In this document: positions 44,513 to 56,702 of the stretch, one piece after another
Position numbering within the stretch: the stretch's first letter is position 1
How the letters are laid out: each line of letters begins with the position of its first letter
Assembly (NCBI RefSeq): GCF_023278565.1
Contig: NC_064682.1
Span: 1,922,001 to 1,986,000, forward strand
Direction of reading: 5' to 3'
DNA: 64,000 nucleotides
Source: Colletotrichum lupini
Lineage: Eukaryota > Ascomycota > Sordariomycetes > Glomerellales > Glomerellaceae
The notes under the pieces: generated by a model
What the model was told of the DNA's origin: nothing
The model's input: the letters and a program-made list of their open reading frames with translations, nothing else
Databases searched by the model: none
Translations under genes and position numbers: made by a program

Positions 44513-46588
44513 TCAAACCTCCACTGGAGTACCGTAACCCGAGTCTCGCTTTTGCGTGACATCCTCAGCCCCGTGCTCGGCCTTGGCCCCCGAGACCACG
44601 ACCGGCTCCTCCGCAGTCTTCTTCTCCGAACCCTTGGCGGGGGCCTCCGATTCCGAGCCGGAGCCAGAATCCGAGTCGGAAGAAGATGAATCAGAAGAAG
44701 CCGCCTCCTTGTTCTTATTTCGCTTACTCTTCTTGTTCTTCTTCTCCGCCTTACGCTTCTTCTCCCTCTCCTCCTTACGCTTCTCCTTGGCCTCCTTCTC
44801 CTTCTCCTCAGCCTCCTCCTTGCGCTTCTTCTCCTCTTCTTCTTTCTGCTTGGCCTCGGCCGCCCGCTTCTCCTCGGCGGCCTTGAGCTCCTTTTCCTTC
44901 TTCTCCTTGCGCGTCTCCGTCACCCACTCCGCCGCGCCCGCGACCGCGGCCTCGGCGCTGCGCTTGTGCTTCATGAGGTACCCCTGAATCTCGGCCGGGC
45001 TGAACTCGTGCGCGGGGATGCGGGCGACGAAAGTCTCGGAGAGGGCCTCGACGGCGGCTACGATCTCTGCGGTGCGGGCGGCGGCTTGCTCGGCAAGCTT
45101 TTTCTTCTTCTCGTCGTCGTCGTCCTCAAGAGCGTCGCCGATCAGTTGCTTGTGCTCCTGGAGGGGCTGGGCGGCAATGTCCTCGTCGCCCTCGAGGGGT
45201 GCGTAGATGGCACGGAAGATGGCACCAATGATTTCGCCGTCGGCCAAGGTGAACTTTACAATCTGGTCGACGCGGCCCGGTCGGATGAGGGCCTTGTCGA
45301 GCTTCTCGACGTGGTTGGTGGTCATGATCAGGACGCGGCCCTCCTGGCTGGCGACGCCGTCGAGGATGTTGAGCAGACCGGATAGTGAGAGGCGGCCGCT
45401 GGTGTTGTTGGCCCCGTTGCCTACGGTCAGTTGGCCGGGCACCATGTCGCCGCTTCCGTCCTTGGCGTCTGCGGCATCGCTACCGGTTCCTGTGCCATTC
45501 TCGCGGGTGTGCGTCAGGCCGGCGGTGTCAATGTCCTCCAGGAGGACCACGCACCGCCGGGGCAGCTCGGCGAACAGGGTAGCCAGGTTCTCCTCGTTGG
45601 CTGAGATGGAGCTCAGGCTCACGATGTAGATGCGCATCTTGAAGAAGCCGGCCAGGGCGAGCGAGAGCGAGGACTTGCCGGTGCCGGGGGGACCCGTCAG
45701 GAGGTAACCCCGGCGCCAGGGGATGCCGCGGTTGGAGTACCACTTGCGAGTCACGGGGGAGAGGTAGTCGGCGACGTCGTCGACGAGCTCCTTCTTGGTC
45801 TTCTCGTTGAGGATGACGGTCGAGAAAGGCCGGGAAGTGCGGGCCATGCATCGCTGCCACGTAGGCTCTGTGGTGCCGGCGCGGGTGCTCCCACGGTAGA
45901 TCATAGTCTTTTGCGAGTCTTTCTTGAGGTACTCGGCGCGGGCCTCCTGGAGGAGCTCCTTGAGGACCCAGGGGTTGCGGCCGAAGCACGAGAGGCTGAT
46001 CTCCTCGCGCTCGCTGACGACGAGGTAGGAGGCCTGCTCGCGGTTCTGGCTGCGCTTGAAGAGGAGAAGGTGACCGCGGTACCAGAACGAGTGGCTGCCA
46101 AAGCTGGGGGTGTAGGCGAGGGGCTTCTTCTTCTGGCCCGAGATCTCGACGAGGCCGCCGTCGGAGGACTCGTCCGACTCCTCCTCCTCCTCGTCCCAGC
46201 GCCAGAGGAACCAGGAACGGGAGCTTAGGTTGGTGTTGACAACGAAACGCCGCGAGTTCTTGGCAAACTTTTGGGCGGCGACCCAGGACATGAGGATGTT
46301 GTAGATCTCGTCGTCGGTGCGGACTTCGACTGTCGACATGAGGTGCTTCTCGACCTTTTCCCAGAGGTACTCGCTAAAGTACCTCCAGGCAAAGGTGGCG
46401 CCGCCGCAGAGGATCACTAGGGGGATATAGACATTTAGGTCGATTCCGAGGTACTTTTGGAAGGCTGTTGTGAAAACGCTGAAGCCTGGGAAGAAGAAGT
46501 CCAGCAGTGCCAGTTGAGGAGGAGGCTGAGCCGTGCTGGATGAGGTGTTGATAGAGTCGGCGTAGCCGGTATCTGTGATTGTGTCCAT
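44513..46588 (-). CDS. BCS1-type AAA ATPase (mitochondrial chaperone-like)
   Basis: This is an intronless 691-residue AAA ATPase of the BCS1 family. True Bcs1 inserts the Rieske protein into complex III; filamentous fungi carry many paralogues of unknown role. An N-terminal membrane segment (about 53-70, VYIPLVILCGGATFAWRYF) precedes the BCS1-N domain (75-260; SWFLWRWDEEEEE, SFWYRGHLLLFKRSQ, WQRCMARTSRPFSTVIL). The ATPase core has Walker A GPPGTGKSS (299-307), Walker B VVLLEDID (347-354), MTTNHVEKLDKALIRPGRVD with sensor 1 and the arginine finger, and a BCS1-like C-terminal helix bundle. A Gly/Ser/Asp-rich insert follows Walker B (about 360-395). The last 130 residues are an unusual tail: a Lys/Glu-rich helix, then a serine/acidic stretch. 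The first true ATG is at 46588 (MDTITDTGYADS); the frame is open 15 codons further up without one. It is probably a paralogue and not the complex III factor. Confidence 0.9.
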   Translation of the reverse strand: MDTITDTGYADSINTSSSTAQPPPQLALLDFFFPGFSVFTTAFQKYLGIDLNVYIPLVILCGGATFAWRYFSEYLWEKVEKHLMSTVEVRTDDEIYNILMSWVAAQKFAKNSRRFVVNTNLSSRSWFLWRWDEEEEESDESSDGGLVEISGQKKKPLAYTPSFGSHSFWYRGHLLLFKRSQNREQASYLVVSEREEISLSCFGRNPWVLKELLQEARAEYLKKDSQKTMIYRGSTRAGTTEPTWQRCMARTSRPFSTVILNEKTKKELVDDVADYLSPVTRKWYSNRGIPWRRGYLLTGPPGTGKSSLSLALAGFFKMRIYIVSLSSISANEENLATLFAELPRRCVVLLEDIDTAGLTHTRENGTGTGSDAADAKDGSGDMVPGQLTVGNGANNTSGRLSLSGLLNILDGVASQEGRVLIMTTNHVEKLDKALIRPGRVDQIVKFTLADGEIIGAIFRAIYAPLEGDEDIAAQPLQEHKQLIGDALEDDDDEKKKKLAEQAAARTAEIVAAVEALSETFVARIPAHEFSPAEIQGYLMKHKRSAEAAVAGAAEWVTETRKEKKEKELKAAEEKRAAEAKQKEEEEKKRKEEAEEKEKEAKEKRKEEREKKRKAEKKNKKSKRNKNKEAASSDSSSSDSDSGSGSESEAPAKGSEKKTAEEPVVVSGAKAEHGAEDVTQKRDSGYGTPVEV

Positions 46589-48597
46589 TGTCTGTAAAAG
46601 CTGAGAAAATGAGGCCAGCTCGAGGGGAAACAATGTGAGTCTATGTTATACAATCGGTCTGGTTGGGTTGAGATATCTCGTTGATGATAAGAGGTAAGAC
46701 AGTTGAGATGCTTCCTCTTATAGTGTATAGATTAGAAAGACAAGGAGATGTCGAACTAGTGAAGTGTGTGAAATCTCTAAGTCTTGATTGTGCGAGACGT
46801 TTGCTATTTTATATAGCCGAACTACAGAAGAAGATACACACCCATTCACTTGGGAGGCAACCACGTCAACGAGGCGTTCGTGATCACAAGTCTAGCCGGT
46901 TAGGCAGGGGTTTTGCAACCACCACATCCAATATGCGGGTCAGTTCGCCGGAACACATCACACACCAATGAGCATAGCCGGCCCAGTAGATTCGGGTCGT
47001 CAGCATATGGGAATTTGAGATGGGTCGCTGAGGCCGCCTGTAACAGAGAAGGCGTGAAAAGCATGGTTTGAGTCACTCCGGCTGCGCTAGGATAGCGGTG
47101 AGGTAGGGAAAGTCGTGAAAGCAAGTCCTGCTATAACCTTGAGGGTATTTTTTTGCTGGGGAATAAGGAGTTAGGACTTGACGCTAAATGCTAGGCAACA
47201 TTTGCTGCCTGCGGCTAAGGACTACTACTACGTATTGGGACTTGTAAGGCTGAGTGATGAACATAGAACCTGGTCCGGGGGAAGAAACCCCAGGGCTCTC
47301 TTGGATGGCCGGAAATGCGCGGCCCAAGGTCTTAGGTGGATATGGACGAGCCACTAAGGTTTCTGGAATGAGATCTGGGCTAAGTAAGACAGCTACGTTG
47401 GTGTTTCTATGCAGTCATCAAAAGTATGGGGATAGATGAGTGGTTCAAGTGAAGGTGGTCCTCGTGAGCCAATGGGGAGAGAAGTGTAGGGAGTGAGACC
47501 TGTGTCTACGACAAAACGAAATCGCTTGAATTCGGTTAAACAGACGTTGATTGGCTTGCGAAACGAGCCTTCCACAATGATACCTACCTACATGCTGCGG
47601 TAGCTTTCCTGCACGACAGATCAAAAGTGGCGGAGGCCGAGGGTCATTTTTTCTATATGCAAGTACTGCAGTATACGATCTGCCAACTGAGGAAAAGCAG
47701 GATATCCACTATCCAGAATGCTACTACATTGCGGCTGAGAAGCAATTGCTGCACAAGTTGCGTAGTCGGAGACGCAGGATCAAGACAATATGGACGCGGT
47801 GCTCCGTGAAATGCGTGGATTGAGGCCAACTGTGAAGTCTGTGTGTGGCTGTGGTCTAGACTCCAAAGAGCCGAGGAACAGCGCAGAAATGCTCAGCCAC
47901 ACACTCGAGCTTTAGCTACAGCGGCTTCCCCGAATGACGCAGGACCGGTAGGTATCCGCATCGAGGCCGTTTTCCTCACCTTTAGTTCCGTCTGCCGGTA
48001 ATATAATTCATCGGGAGTTTGCTTAAGATGATATCATTGCAGGCATGTCGCCGTTGTGAATACTCCAATTTAAGCTGTGATCAATGATCCATTGTGTACG
48101 TCAGTCTCAATTGTCCAGGGCCACCATTGGTCTCGACTCTGGAAATTGCTCCTATTGAGGTATATCAAGATGCACGTCAGAATGGGGTTGGAAAAAAAAA
48201 GAGCAGATAGTAAACAGAGTCGCCGCCAATTGGGCGTGGGCATTTTGAAGCATTGTTCCAGCCGAGCGAATAAACACATCAGTGTTATAATCTTATTCTC
48301 TCGTGATATCATCAACAATAAAGCAAGATACAGACATCATAATTCATTATATGCCCTCCCCAATTTCCTTGAAGGTTCTGTTCTCTCCCTTCGAAAAATG
48401 TTCTGGGTACAATCGGAGGGGAAGGGGAGTCTGGTACTTTGTATGTGTGAGAGTGTGTTTTTGTTGTCAAACGCCAACGTCGATCATCAATCGAAGCCCA
48501 AAAATAAAAAGAACAAACCGCCTGCCCGTATGTCCGTACAAGAATCGTAACCAAGCAAGAAAGAACACACAGTCTCTCAGAGACTAGGAAAACAGAC
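46589..48597. other. Intergenic region with no supported gene
   Basis: These 2.0 kb contain the promoter of the BCS1-type gene and the 3' end of the 48598 gene. Short open frames occur on both strands without domain content. Nothing else is recognisable. Confidence 0.55.
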
Positions 48598-49317
48598 TCA
48601 ATCTTCCCAATCATCGTACTTGCCAGGGTTGCCAGGGAAGTGAGAACCACCACCACCACCGCCTCCGGCACTGAGATCCACAAAACCGGGATCACCGCCG
48701 CCGCCGAAAGCTGCCGCGGGAGGAGGCTGGTGATACCCAGGATCTACATCGAAGAAGGCAGGCTCGTCATCGTACATGGGGAACCCGGGTCCGGGAGCCA
48801 TACCGGGTGGAGGCGGAGGCGGCGGGTGGTTGAACGGAGGAGGGGGAGGGGGAGGAGGCTGATACGACACGGGCGGCACCGGGAACCGATGCCGGCCTCC
48901 GCCCGAACCCCGCTGCTCCCTCCGGAGCCGACCGCTCGATCGGCTACTAGAGCGGGACGCGATCTCGGAGATGCTGTCGTCCCATTTGGGGCTAACCCAG
49001 GCGTAGGAGATATACGACGCGTCGCTGTACACGCTGCCGCCGCCGTCGTCGTAGTCCCAGTCCTCTTCGTAGTCGCAGACTTTAGTCTTTCGCAGGGCCA
49101 ATTGCTTTCCGGGGGGAGCGCCCGTCGTCCACTTCATAAAGGAGACGGTCCAGTGGTCGCTCTTGATGTTGGAGTGGGATGTCTGGGACGATCTGGACTT
49201 TTTGGAACCGCCCGAGCTGGAGGATGATCTGGAGGACGACCGGGAGGAGCTCCCGGATGAGTAACTCGACACGGAAGCTGCGTCGTCAAAGCGGTGGTGC
49301 TGATGTTGATGAGTCAT
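48598..49317 (-). CDS. Low-complexity Ser/Pro/Gly-rich hypothetical protein (239 aa)
   Basis: This is an intronless 239-residue protein that I do not recognise. It starts MTHQHQHHRFDDAASVSSYS and then has a long serine/arginine run (18-50). A short folded-looking block at 52-115 contains SDHWTVSFMKWTTGAPPGKQ, then TKVCDYEEDWDYDDGG and YISYAWVSPKWDDSI; it carries most of the aromatic residues and is the only part likely to be conserved. Proline runs (PPPPPPPP), a Pro/Gly linker and a glycine run follow, and the protein ends in KYDDWED. The frame is open further upstream, but the extra sequence (to 49788) looks like leader. The composition suggests a scaffold-like or condensate-forming protein. 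Confidence 0.6.
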   Translation of the reverse strand: MTHQHQHHRFDDAASVSSYSSGSSSRSSSRSSSSSGGSKKSRSSQTSHSNIKSDHWTVSFMKWTTGAPPGKQLALRKTKVCDYEEDWDYDDGGGSVYSDASYISYAWVSPKWDDSISEIASRSSSRSSGRLRREQRGSGGGRHRFPVPPVSYQPPPPPPPPFNHPPPPPPPGMAPGPGFPMYDDEPAFFDVDPGYHQPPPAAAFGGGGDPGFVDLSAGGGGGGGSHFPGNPGKYDDWED

Positions 49318-52300
49318 GGCTGATGTGCGTTTTGGGAATGACGGGTAAAGCTGAATTGGGTTGTTTGAGCGAATGAGTTGCAAGAAGCAGCAAGCAACAG
49401 AAGCAGTAGCACAAGCTTTGTGTATAGAGAGATGCGAAGAGATGAAGGAACACCCCTGGTATGATACAGCAGAACTTGGGAACAAGTTGCCTGGGACGGT
49501 ACCCTTACTGGTCAAGTACGCAGCAGGAGAGTTTTGCTTCACCACCGAAGAAGAGACGGAGCAGACAACGACAAGCGAGCTTTGCACAGACAGTCGTCCG
49601 GGATGGGGCTTGATCAAATACTTATTGCACTCGGCGACGGGGGCATTGCAGGCAGCGTCGGTTGAGCAATGCCTACACAGGTCGTGAAGGAAGCTACCTA
49701 CATGTTTGGTCAGCGTTGCTCGCCTCGTCTCATTGCTAGTGTCTGGAGCAAGAGAGCAATGGCTGCATGCAAGCTCGAGCTCATGCACGATGCAAAGTGC
49801 AAAGGCAAGGGGACTGGTCCGTAAAGTGCATGTCTCGTCTCTTTCACCTTGGCAACCAAGACGAAGAAGAAAAGTACCCCTTTACCCTATCGCCAAACAC
49901 CGAGTACCAGTAGTGTCCGAGTATCGACATAGGAAGAAGGCTATGAGATGGCGTCTCATGCGGGGTAGTAGGTATGTACCTCCAACCCTCACAGCCCACC
50001 TGGGCACCCTCCTTGGGATGCAGAAAGAAGCACTTCTTCCTCCGCCCTGCTTCCACGGCAGCCCTGCACACACACACAATTAACCCATTCACCGTGTTTC
50101 ACGCCGATCTTTCGAGACAACTCAAAGCGCACCGAAAAGAACCACGTTCCGACTTCTGGTGGCACCAGAATTGCCTACCCGTACTGTAGGCAAGGCAGCT
50201 ATCCATTGCCGAGTGGCACAACTCAGCGCATGTGCGAGACCAGATGCCTGCACAATGGTGTAAGGGGATGACAGACCCGAACGAGAGAACGAGAAAGCGT
50301 AAAAAAGATGTACGGATAACATGAGGGGGAAAAGAAACGGATGATCTGCCCTACTCACTGCCAGTCCGCGATTGAAACATATGGAGTCACACCACTGCAA
50401 CTAATACGATGCAGTACCAGACTCAGCAACTAGAGTGAAATCGATTAAGCTTGTTGCCGGTCAAGTCGTTGGCTTCGAGAGCAATCTAGGCTAAGTACCA
50501 CGTTGCCTATCGAGGAGAATGCAATCCTACGGTCATCAACTCGACTGCCGTTGACCGTAACCAACATCTATTGGGATATCCGGCCATGTGGAGTAGAAAA
50601 TGAGGCTGCAAATGCAGAGGAAAGGAAGAACAGGCAACCAACGAAACCTGTCCGCATCAGGCGACCCCTGGGGCCAACAACGTGAAGCACTTGCAGCTGT
50701 TGCTTACCAGGGGGTTGAGGAGGGGGATGACTGGATGAAAATGGGGCTGCTCATCGAGTGATCAGAGCCACTCGGCCGCACATATCTCTTAACGTGCAGT
50801 AGCCGCGAACCACCCCAACCATACAAAACAGGTCACAGCAACCCTTTCTCTGTCGCCTCGATCCACGTAGGAATGAGAATGCAGACGCCTAGCCCGCAGG
50901 TAGTCAACTAAGGCCAACTTTGGGACTGGTCGCTTTCTTCTTCTAAGCAGGCTAGCTGAAAGGCATCGCCATTCTTGAACTCTGTCTGGTGGATGGGATC
51001 GTTCAAAAAAGATGCCATACTGGTGAGGAGGTTACACCGAAATCATGGGACGAGCACGGAGGGAGATGTGACCTGTAGCATAGCCGAAGCTACACCCATC
51101 CGTCCAAAGCAAGAGGAGACTACCGATGGCGTTGACCACTGCTGAGCATACCCGGCGACAAATCCTACGCTGAGGTGGGCTGAAGAGCTCCGGGCGGTCA
51201 CAGCGGGCGGGCCTATGGCTGCTTACATGGTCCGGGGTCGGCTCCGAGAGACAGATGATGGGATGATGAATTCGTATGCGGGTGCCAGGACTGATGAGAC
51301 GCAGGCTGGTAGGCATCCATCTCGCAGTATGCCGGAGTGTTTTGCGACTTCGACTCTGACTCTGTGCCTGCATGGGTGCCTCACCTGTTGGTCGCAAGAG
51401 GTGCACACCGAAGGTTGCCACAAGGCGTGACTGGCTCAGCCAAGACTGGCGATTGAGGGAGAAAAGCAGCGTTGAGAAGGGTCGAGCGTCTGAAGGGTTG
51501 GTTGATTGGAAAGCCCGCGGGCTTGGTTACCTTGGCTTGCAAATTGCTCGGAGCCGCATAGTCGAACAGGTACAAGTAACTAGAAACAGAAAAGGAGTAA
51601 GTATCGCGAACGGGGATGCGCCCTTTGGCGTTGCTGAGGGTAACGAGGAAGAAGACGCGCATGGTCGTGGGATGTTCGTCAACTCGGATAAGTTATAGTT
51701 GTCTATGAATGTGTGATGTAGTCTCTGTAATCTAGGATATTAATGGCGATAGACAACTGTCCCAGGACTGCACTTGTATGTCTCTTGTTATGGACACAGC
51801 GCTGGCCGTTCTGAACGTTGCATACGGCGCAACGTGAATACGATACGGGCATCAACTGATAGTAGAGGAGACGAAGAGCGGAGGGACCAACTGTATCACG
51901 GAAGTCGAGGTGAAGTCATCAAGCATCCCGGGTGACGGGGAAGTCGGGGGCTTTCCGTTGGCAAGGAACCGTATCCACAATCCGCAAGCCAAGGGCTTGA
52001 AGAGGCGCCCATGGCACATGGTCGCCGTCAGCGGCGCCGGTCGAGACCAGGAATAGTGGCCCTGGTATCCATAAGCGTGAGTAAACGGCAGCACAGAGGA
52101 AAGCTCTGATAGCAAGAGGCCAAGTGGTTAAAGACTCTGCCGTTGTTGGTCGATAAAGATATCGTAGCTACTCCGTAGTACGAATGGTCAATAATAATCA
52201 ATATCTGTCTGGTACCCGCAGTTTCTCAGTGGCAATAGAAAAGTGCGAGTCAGCGTTGCAAACTGATGGGTCACTCAGTGTCCGGGACAGATTGGCAAGA

Positions 52301-55300
52301 TGGGGTTGTTGACACGGCCATGCCTGACAAGAAATGCTGAGATCAACTCGGGTTTCTCAACAGACTAATGTAAACAGGCAAACAACTTAAACAAGGTTCT
52401 GAGGGGGAAGAAATACCTAGGTCAGGAAAAAGGTAGGTTGCCAAGAGACGAAAGCGGTTGTAAGGGAACAGCCATCGGTGACCGAAGTTCAGCGAGACGG
52501 GAAGCTTCTTCGGTGTCTTGAACTATTGACAAGTCGACTCTGACTTGTCTCGGACGCAAAAGGTTTGGCCGGTTGCCTTTCCGGGGAAACTGAAATGTGT
52601 ATCCCCGTTAGCAGAACCTTAATCTTTAATTCAGATAACGTGCCAGCGTGTCTATTGTGACAGGGACAAAAGAGGCGTTTGGAAAGGTAACCGTAGATCT
52701 AGCGACATGAGCTCATGTTACTTGAGTTGCTATCCGAGTATCCCTACGAATACCTACTACATCATAGGGAATCCTTCGTCATGTAGGATCAGTTGCCGCT
52801 AGCCGACATGCCCACCAAGAGACAGCGGGAAGCACTTTGGCAGGCCGGGTTTTGGCGAGGTAAGGCGGTTGAATAAACAAGTGGATTCCGTACCTTATAC
52901 TCGTGACAATCGGCGGTACACCATGTTGGATAAGGAAACATATACCTAGACTACGGTGGGTACCTGATGCCTTGAATAGCCATCGACGAGCTCAATACCG
53001 GTATGAGTGTCTTGGTAGGTCCGTGGGAGCACCCTGTCGAGTGTCTGGCGCGGTGTCTGAGTGTGGCAGAGACAATCATGGAAAGAGCCTGGAGCCCCTT
53101 GAGATGTTCTGGACAAGAAGAAAAAGACCGGCGGAGAGAAGCACACTGATGTGGGGCCCATTGCACATTCCATTCCGGGCGCGGTACGTTCCCGGTTCGC
53201 ACCTGACCTAAGACACCCTAGGTACTCCGTAGTCTCTGACTGTCCACTCGGAGTGGTGGATCCGATTTAGCCAGTCAACGACGGGAAAGTCAAGACACCA
53301 CGAGCTCTCTCCGAATTCCTCAAATCTTACTGCTCTTTCTCTCCAGTCAACGTCAATGGCAATTGCTGTTTGATTTGCACCTGCAAAATGCGGATAGCCT
53401 TTGCAAGGGCAGTATTGCTTATCTGCCAATTTCTGTCGTGGGCCTCCTTGCCTGCATAATGCTCTCTGCAGGCGCGGATGAGATTTACAGGGGACGGGGC
53501 CCACGGTCCACGGTCCACGGCGAAGAAAGTGACAGACGCTAAGCCCAATTCGCCCCCTGCCATAGTAATCCCGTCACTCTCGTACCAGAGGCTTTTCGGC
53601 CCAGGTCGTCTGTTTTCGGTCCCCACATGCCCTGTTGAATGTTCGCTTGGCACAGAATGAGAGACCGCTTGGCCCGCAGCGCTTGAGCCGACTGGCACGA
53701 CGCTAGTCTCGTTTCGGATCTAGCGCCAAGCTCTCGCGCCGGCAGCCAAACTGAGATCTACAAACGTCCCTGCTTCCACTCATTCTTCACTTTTGACTCT
53801 TTTGCTCCATTGACTGCAAGCCGGAACAAGTCCTTTTCTCATAACTGAGAAGCGTGGAAGGCTAGTCGAGGGGCTGACAGGCTGGACCTAGGTGGGAGAA
53901 AACACCACACAGCTACTCCGTAGACAGCGACTACTGCCAAAACTGGCACCTCAAGTGCACTGGGCGCGGCGGCATTTGAGGCGGGAACCCCACTGTTTGC
54001 CAAACGTCTGAAACCCTGCTCTGCGACAGCATCTCTCCCAGTAGTACCAGTTTACTCCGAAGACTCTACTTGGTCTCGTCAGTCCATCCGAAGAACTTGA
54101 AGGATCGTTTGGTGTTGCTGACAGGATCGGCATTCGTTCACGACTTGATACAGAATCGCCCTGTTTCCCCCAGTCCATCACCAGGAGCAACTTGATGAAA
54201 GCGAGCTCGGAGATCCCCGTGGTCACCTTCTCGCGTTCTGGGAGGGCTGGTCGGTGGATGGCCGAGCCCTAAAGAGGTGATAATCTAGTTCTGGTACTCT
54301 ACCGACATTTACAAGTCAAGAGAAACTTCAGCCATGGGACAGTAGAACTTTGGTTTCTGTTTGCGGTGTCCCGGGTAAATAGGTTCATCACACACGATCG
54401 CTCTGGGCAGAACATGTGGCATTGTTTCTGGAATGCCTGCTGTGAATCGGTGGTTGGCGCCCGTACGGATAGATGAAGAGGCAACCTGGAAGTAAAGTGT
54501 TTGGACTTCCCTTGACTGACAGTGTATAACAGAATCAGACCAGATCGCTATTACTGGTTGGTCAACAGGTCTCGACAACCTGTCTGTCGGCCGGCTCTGC
54601 AGATAAGGTGAGGACGATCCCGGTCCGCTCGTGGTACATTACTCCTTACGGGATTTGTGCTTGGGCGTGGGCGCTGTCACGCTCTGGGTGGGTGGGAAGA
54701 ATGCCAGACAAGGAAGAAACGATGAAGCACCGAATGGCAGCCGACCATGTTCTCCTCGGTCTATTCTTGTGATGTATACGCAGTAGAGCCACGAGTTTTC
54801 CCCGCAGTAGCATTGTGGCTACTTACTATGTGTAATGGAGAGAATACCTAGAGGCAAACGTTTGGGGACGGCTTGGTGAGTAATCATAGCATCTACGGAT
54901 AGATGGATCTACGAATGGAACGAAAGGATACCTTGCTTTGCGTATTGTGCCACTACTATCCAATGTATGATGGACCTTAGGTGAGGTAGAATATAGGCAG
55001 TGGTAGGTATGGAGTAGGTAGCTGGTATGAGTTAACGACCTTCCCTGCCGGTGATAAACGACCGAGTCTGTTTGGGTGGATCTGGGCAGTGGGCAGTGAG
55101 CGGGGCGGATTCGGTGGATTTGGACTTATTTAGCGTTTGTTCACTCCAGACGCCAATGCTGCACCTCCCCACCCGTCTCACACACAAACGAACTCCTGCA
55201 CCTGCACCTTCAGGGAGGCGCCGGCCGAGGGCTGTCCGCAGTCCCACATTGGTGCTGCTCCTGTCTCCTCCACCCTAGATTCTGTCTCTGCCCGTTATTA

Positions 55301-56702
55301 CTAAGGAAAGGCAAGTAGACTTTGCAGTCTACTAGGTAGGGCTGTACTTGCGGATTCCGCCTAGCACTCTCCGTACATGTACATACGGGCAATTGTTCTT
55401 GAAGAACAGAGAGATCGCCGAGGAAAGGTCAGACACGCAGACTACGTAACTACCTACACTACACTACAGATAGATACCACGACATCTTGTTGATAGTCAA
55501 TGAGAGCAAGATACCCATCGTCCGCCCGCCAGTCTTTTGTCTTTCCGACGAGACTGTGACATTGCCCAGCCTGTCTTCCCATCATCGCTGTCTGCAGCCT
55601 GCTGACGCCAGGCCAGAATACACGTACACGGCCACACGCTCCTCGTCTTAGTCGTGTCGGAAGAGTGTACTTGATCCAGCTGCTGCGACATACAGACAAT
55701 GGCTGTACCACTACTCCCTAGACCTTAGCAATGGATTGTCTGTATTCGGGCGTCTTTGTGATGGATTCGCCCGGCCCCCCGGCTCAGTGCTCCCAAAGAC
55801 GGCACGGTTTCCCCTTCTTGTCCCTCCATGTCACTCACCCAGCACGCACCTTCTCTGCCCGGTGCCCACGCCTCCCACGCAGTATGTACATACTACGTAG
55901 TACATCTGGGTCATAGCCTGTTCTCCTTCTTCCTCTCGAGTCTTTCTCTCTTCCTTCCCCCCCGGGCTGGCCTGGACAACATTTGGGTAACACTTCCACT
56001 ACAGACTGATCACGCCGTGATGTGCCTGAAGGCCAGGTACCCATAAGTACCACTTCCTCTCCACCGTCAAGGGAGCCCCGGTCGTTTCTTGGTTCCAGCA
56101 GGAAAGTCTCCAACGGGTTGGCTTCTCTCGCTTCTGAATACGGCCCCTGGGTATCCTGCCTCCGCAGCCGGTAGAGAAGGGAAAAAAGAGGAACCCCTGG
56201 CCTCCCACCAATCAACGTCCCGGACGCTTCGTGTCGGACCCCAAACCCAAACTGTTCCTGAATCGTCCAACCTTGTCTGGTATTACCCTCCCGCACCCGC
56301 ACTCTCCTGCTCACTCCCTCTTTCGCCCTGTCCTACGCCTATTCCTCTCTTTCTCCTCCACGACCCAACTGCCCACGCCCTGCCTCTCTTTCTTGCACAC
56401 TACTGATTCCACACCTGCCCACCATTCACCACCAAAATCCCGACAACCTCGTAATCACAATTCTGTCGACTCACTCGATCGATTCTTTTCGACTATCTTG
56501 GGCGACGACTGGTTCGGAGCGCGGCACAATCGGCAGAGGGTTAACGACGCAGGCAACCGCGGGTTGAGGCCGGGACTGGATCTGGATTTGGGCCTACGGG
56601 GTCAGCGGCGGACGCCCATGTTGTGAACTTGGTGCCACCACACTCTCAACAGGCCGCAGCTCCTCGTCGACATCGAAACCCGACCATCGAATCACCATCA
56701 CC
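49318..56702. other. Gene-poor interval of 7.4 kb
   Basis: I cannot support a protein gene here: open frames are short, domain-free and lack splice-linked continuations. Three TACTCCGTA motifs lie at 52169, 53223 and 53914. A short CCACGGT tandem repeat occurs near 53504-53521. From about 55.9 kb the sequence becomes CT-rich and is probably the long leader of the DUF7820 gene. It contains a 131-codon frame (56231-56626) that ends 76 bases before that gene's start and could act as an upstream frame. Confidence 0.55.
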
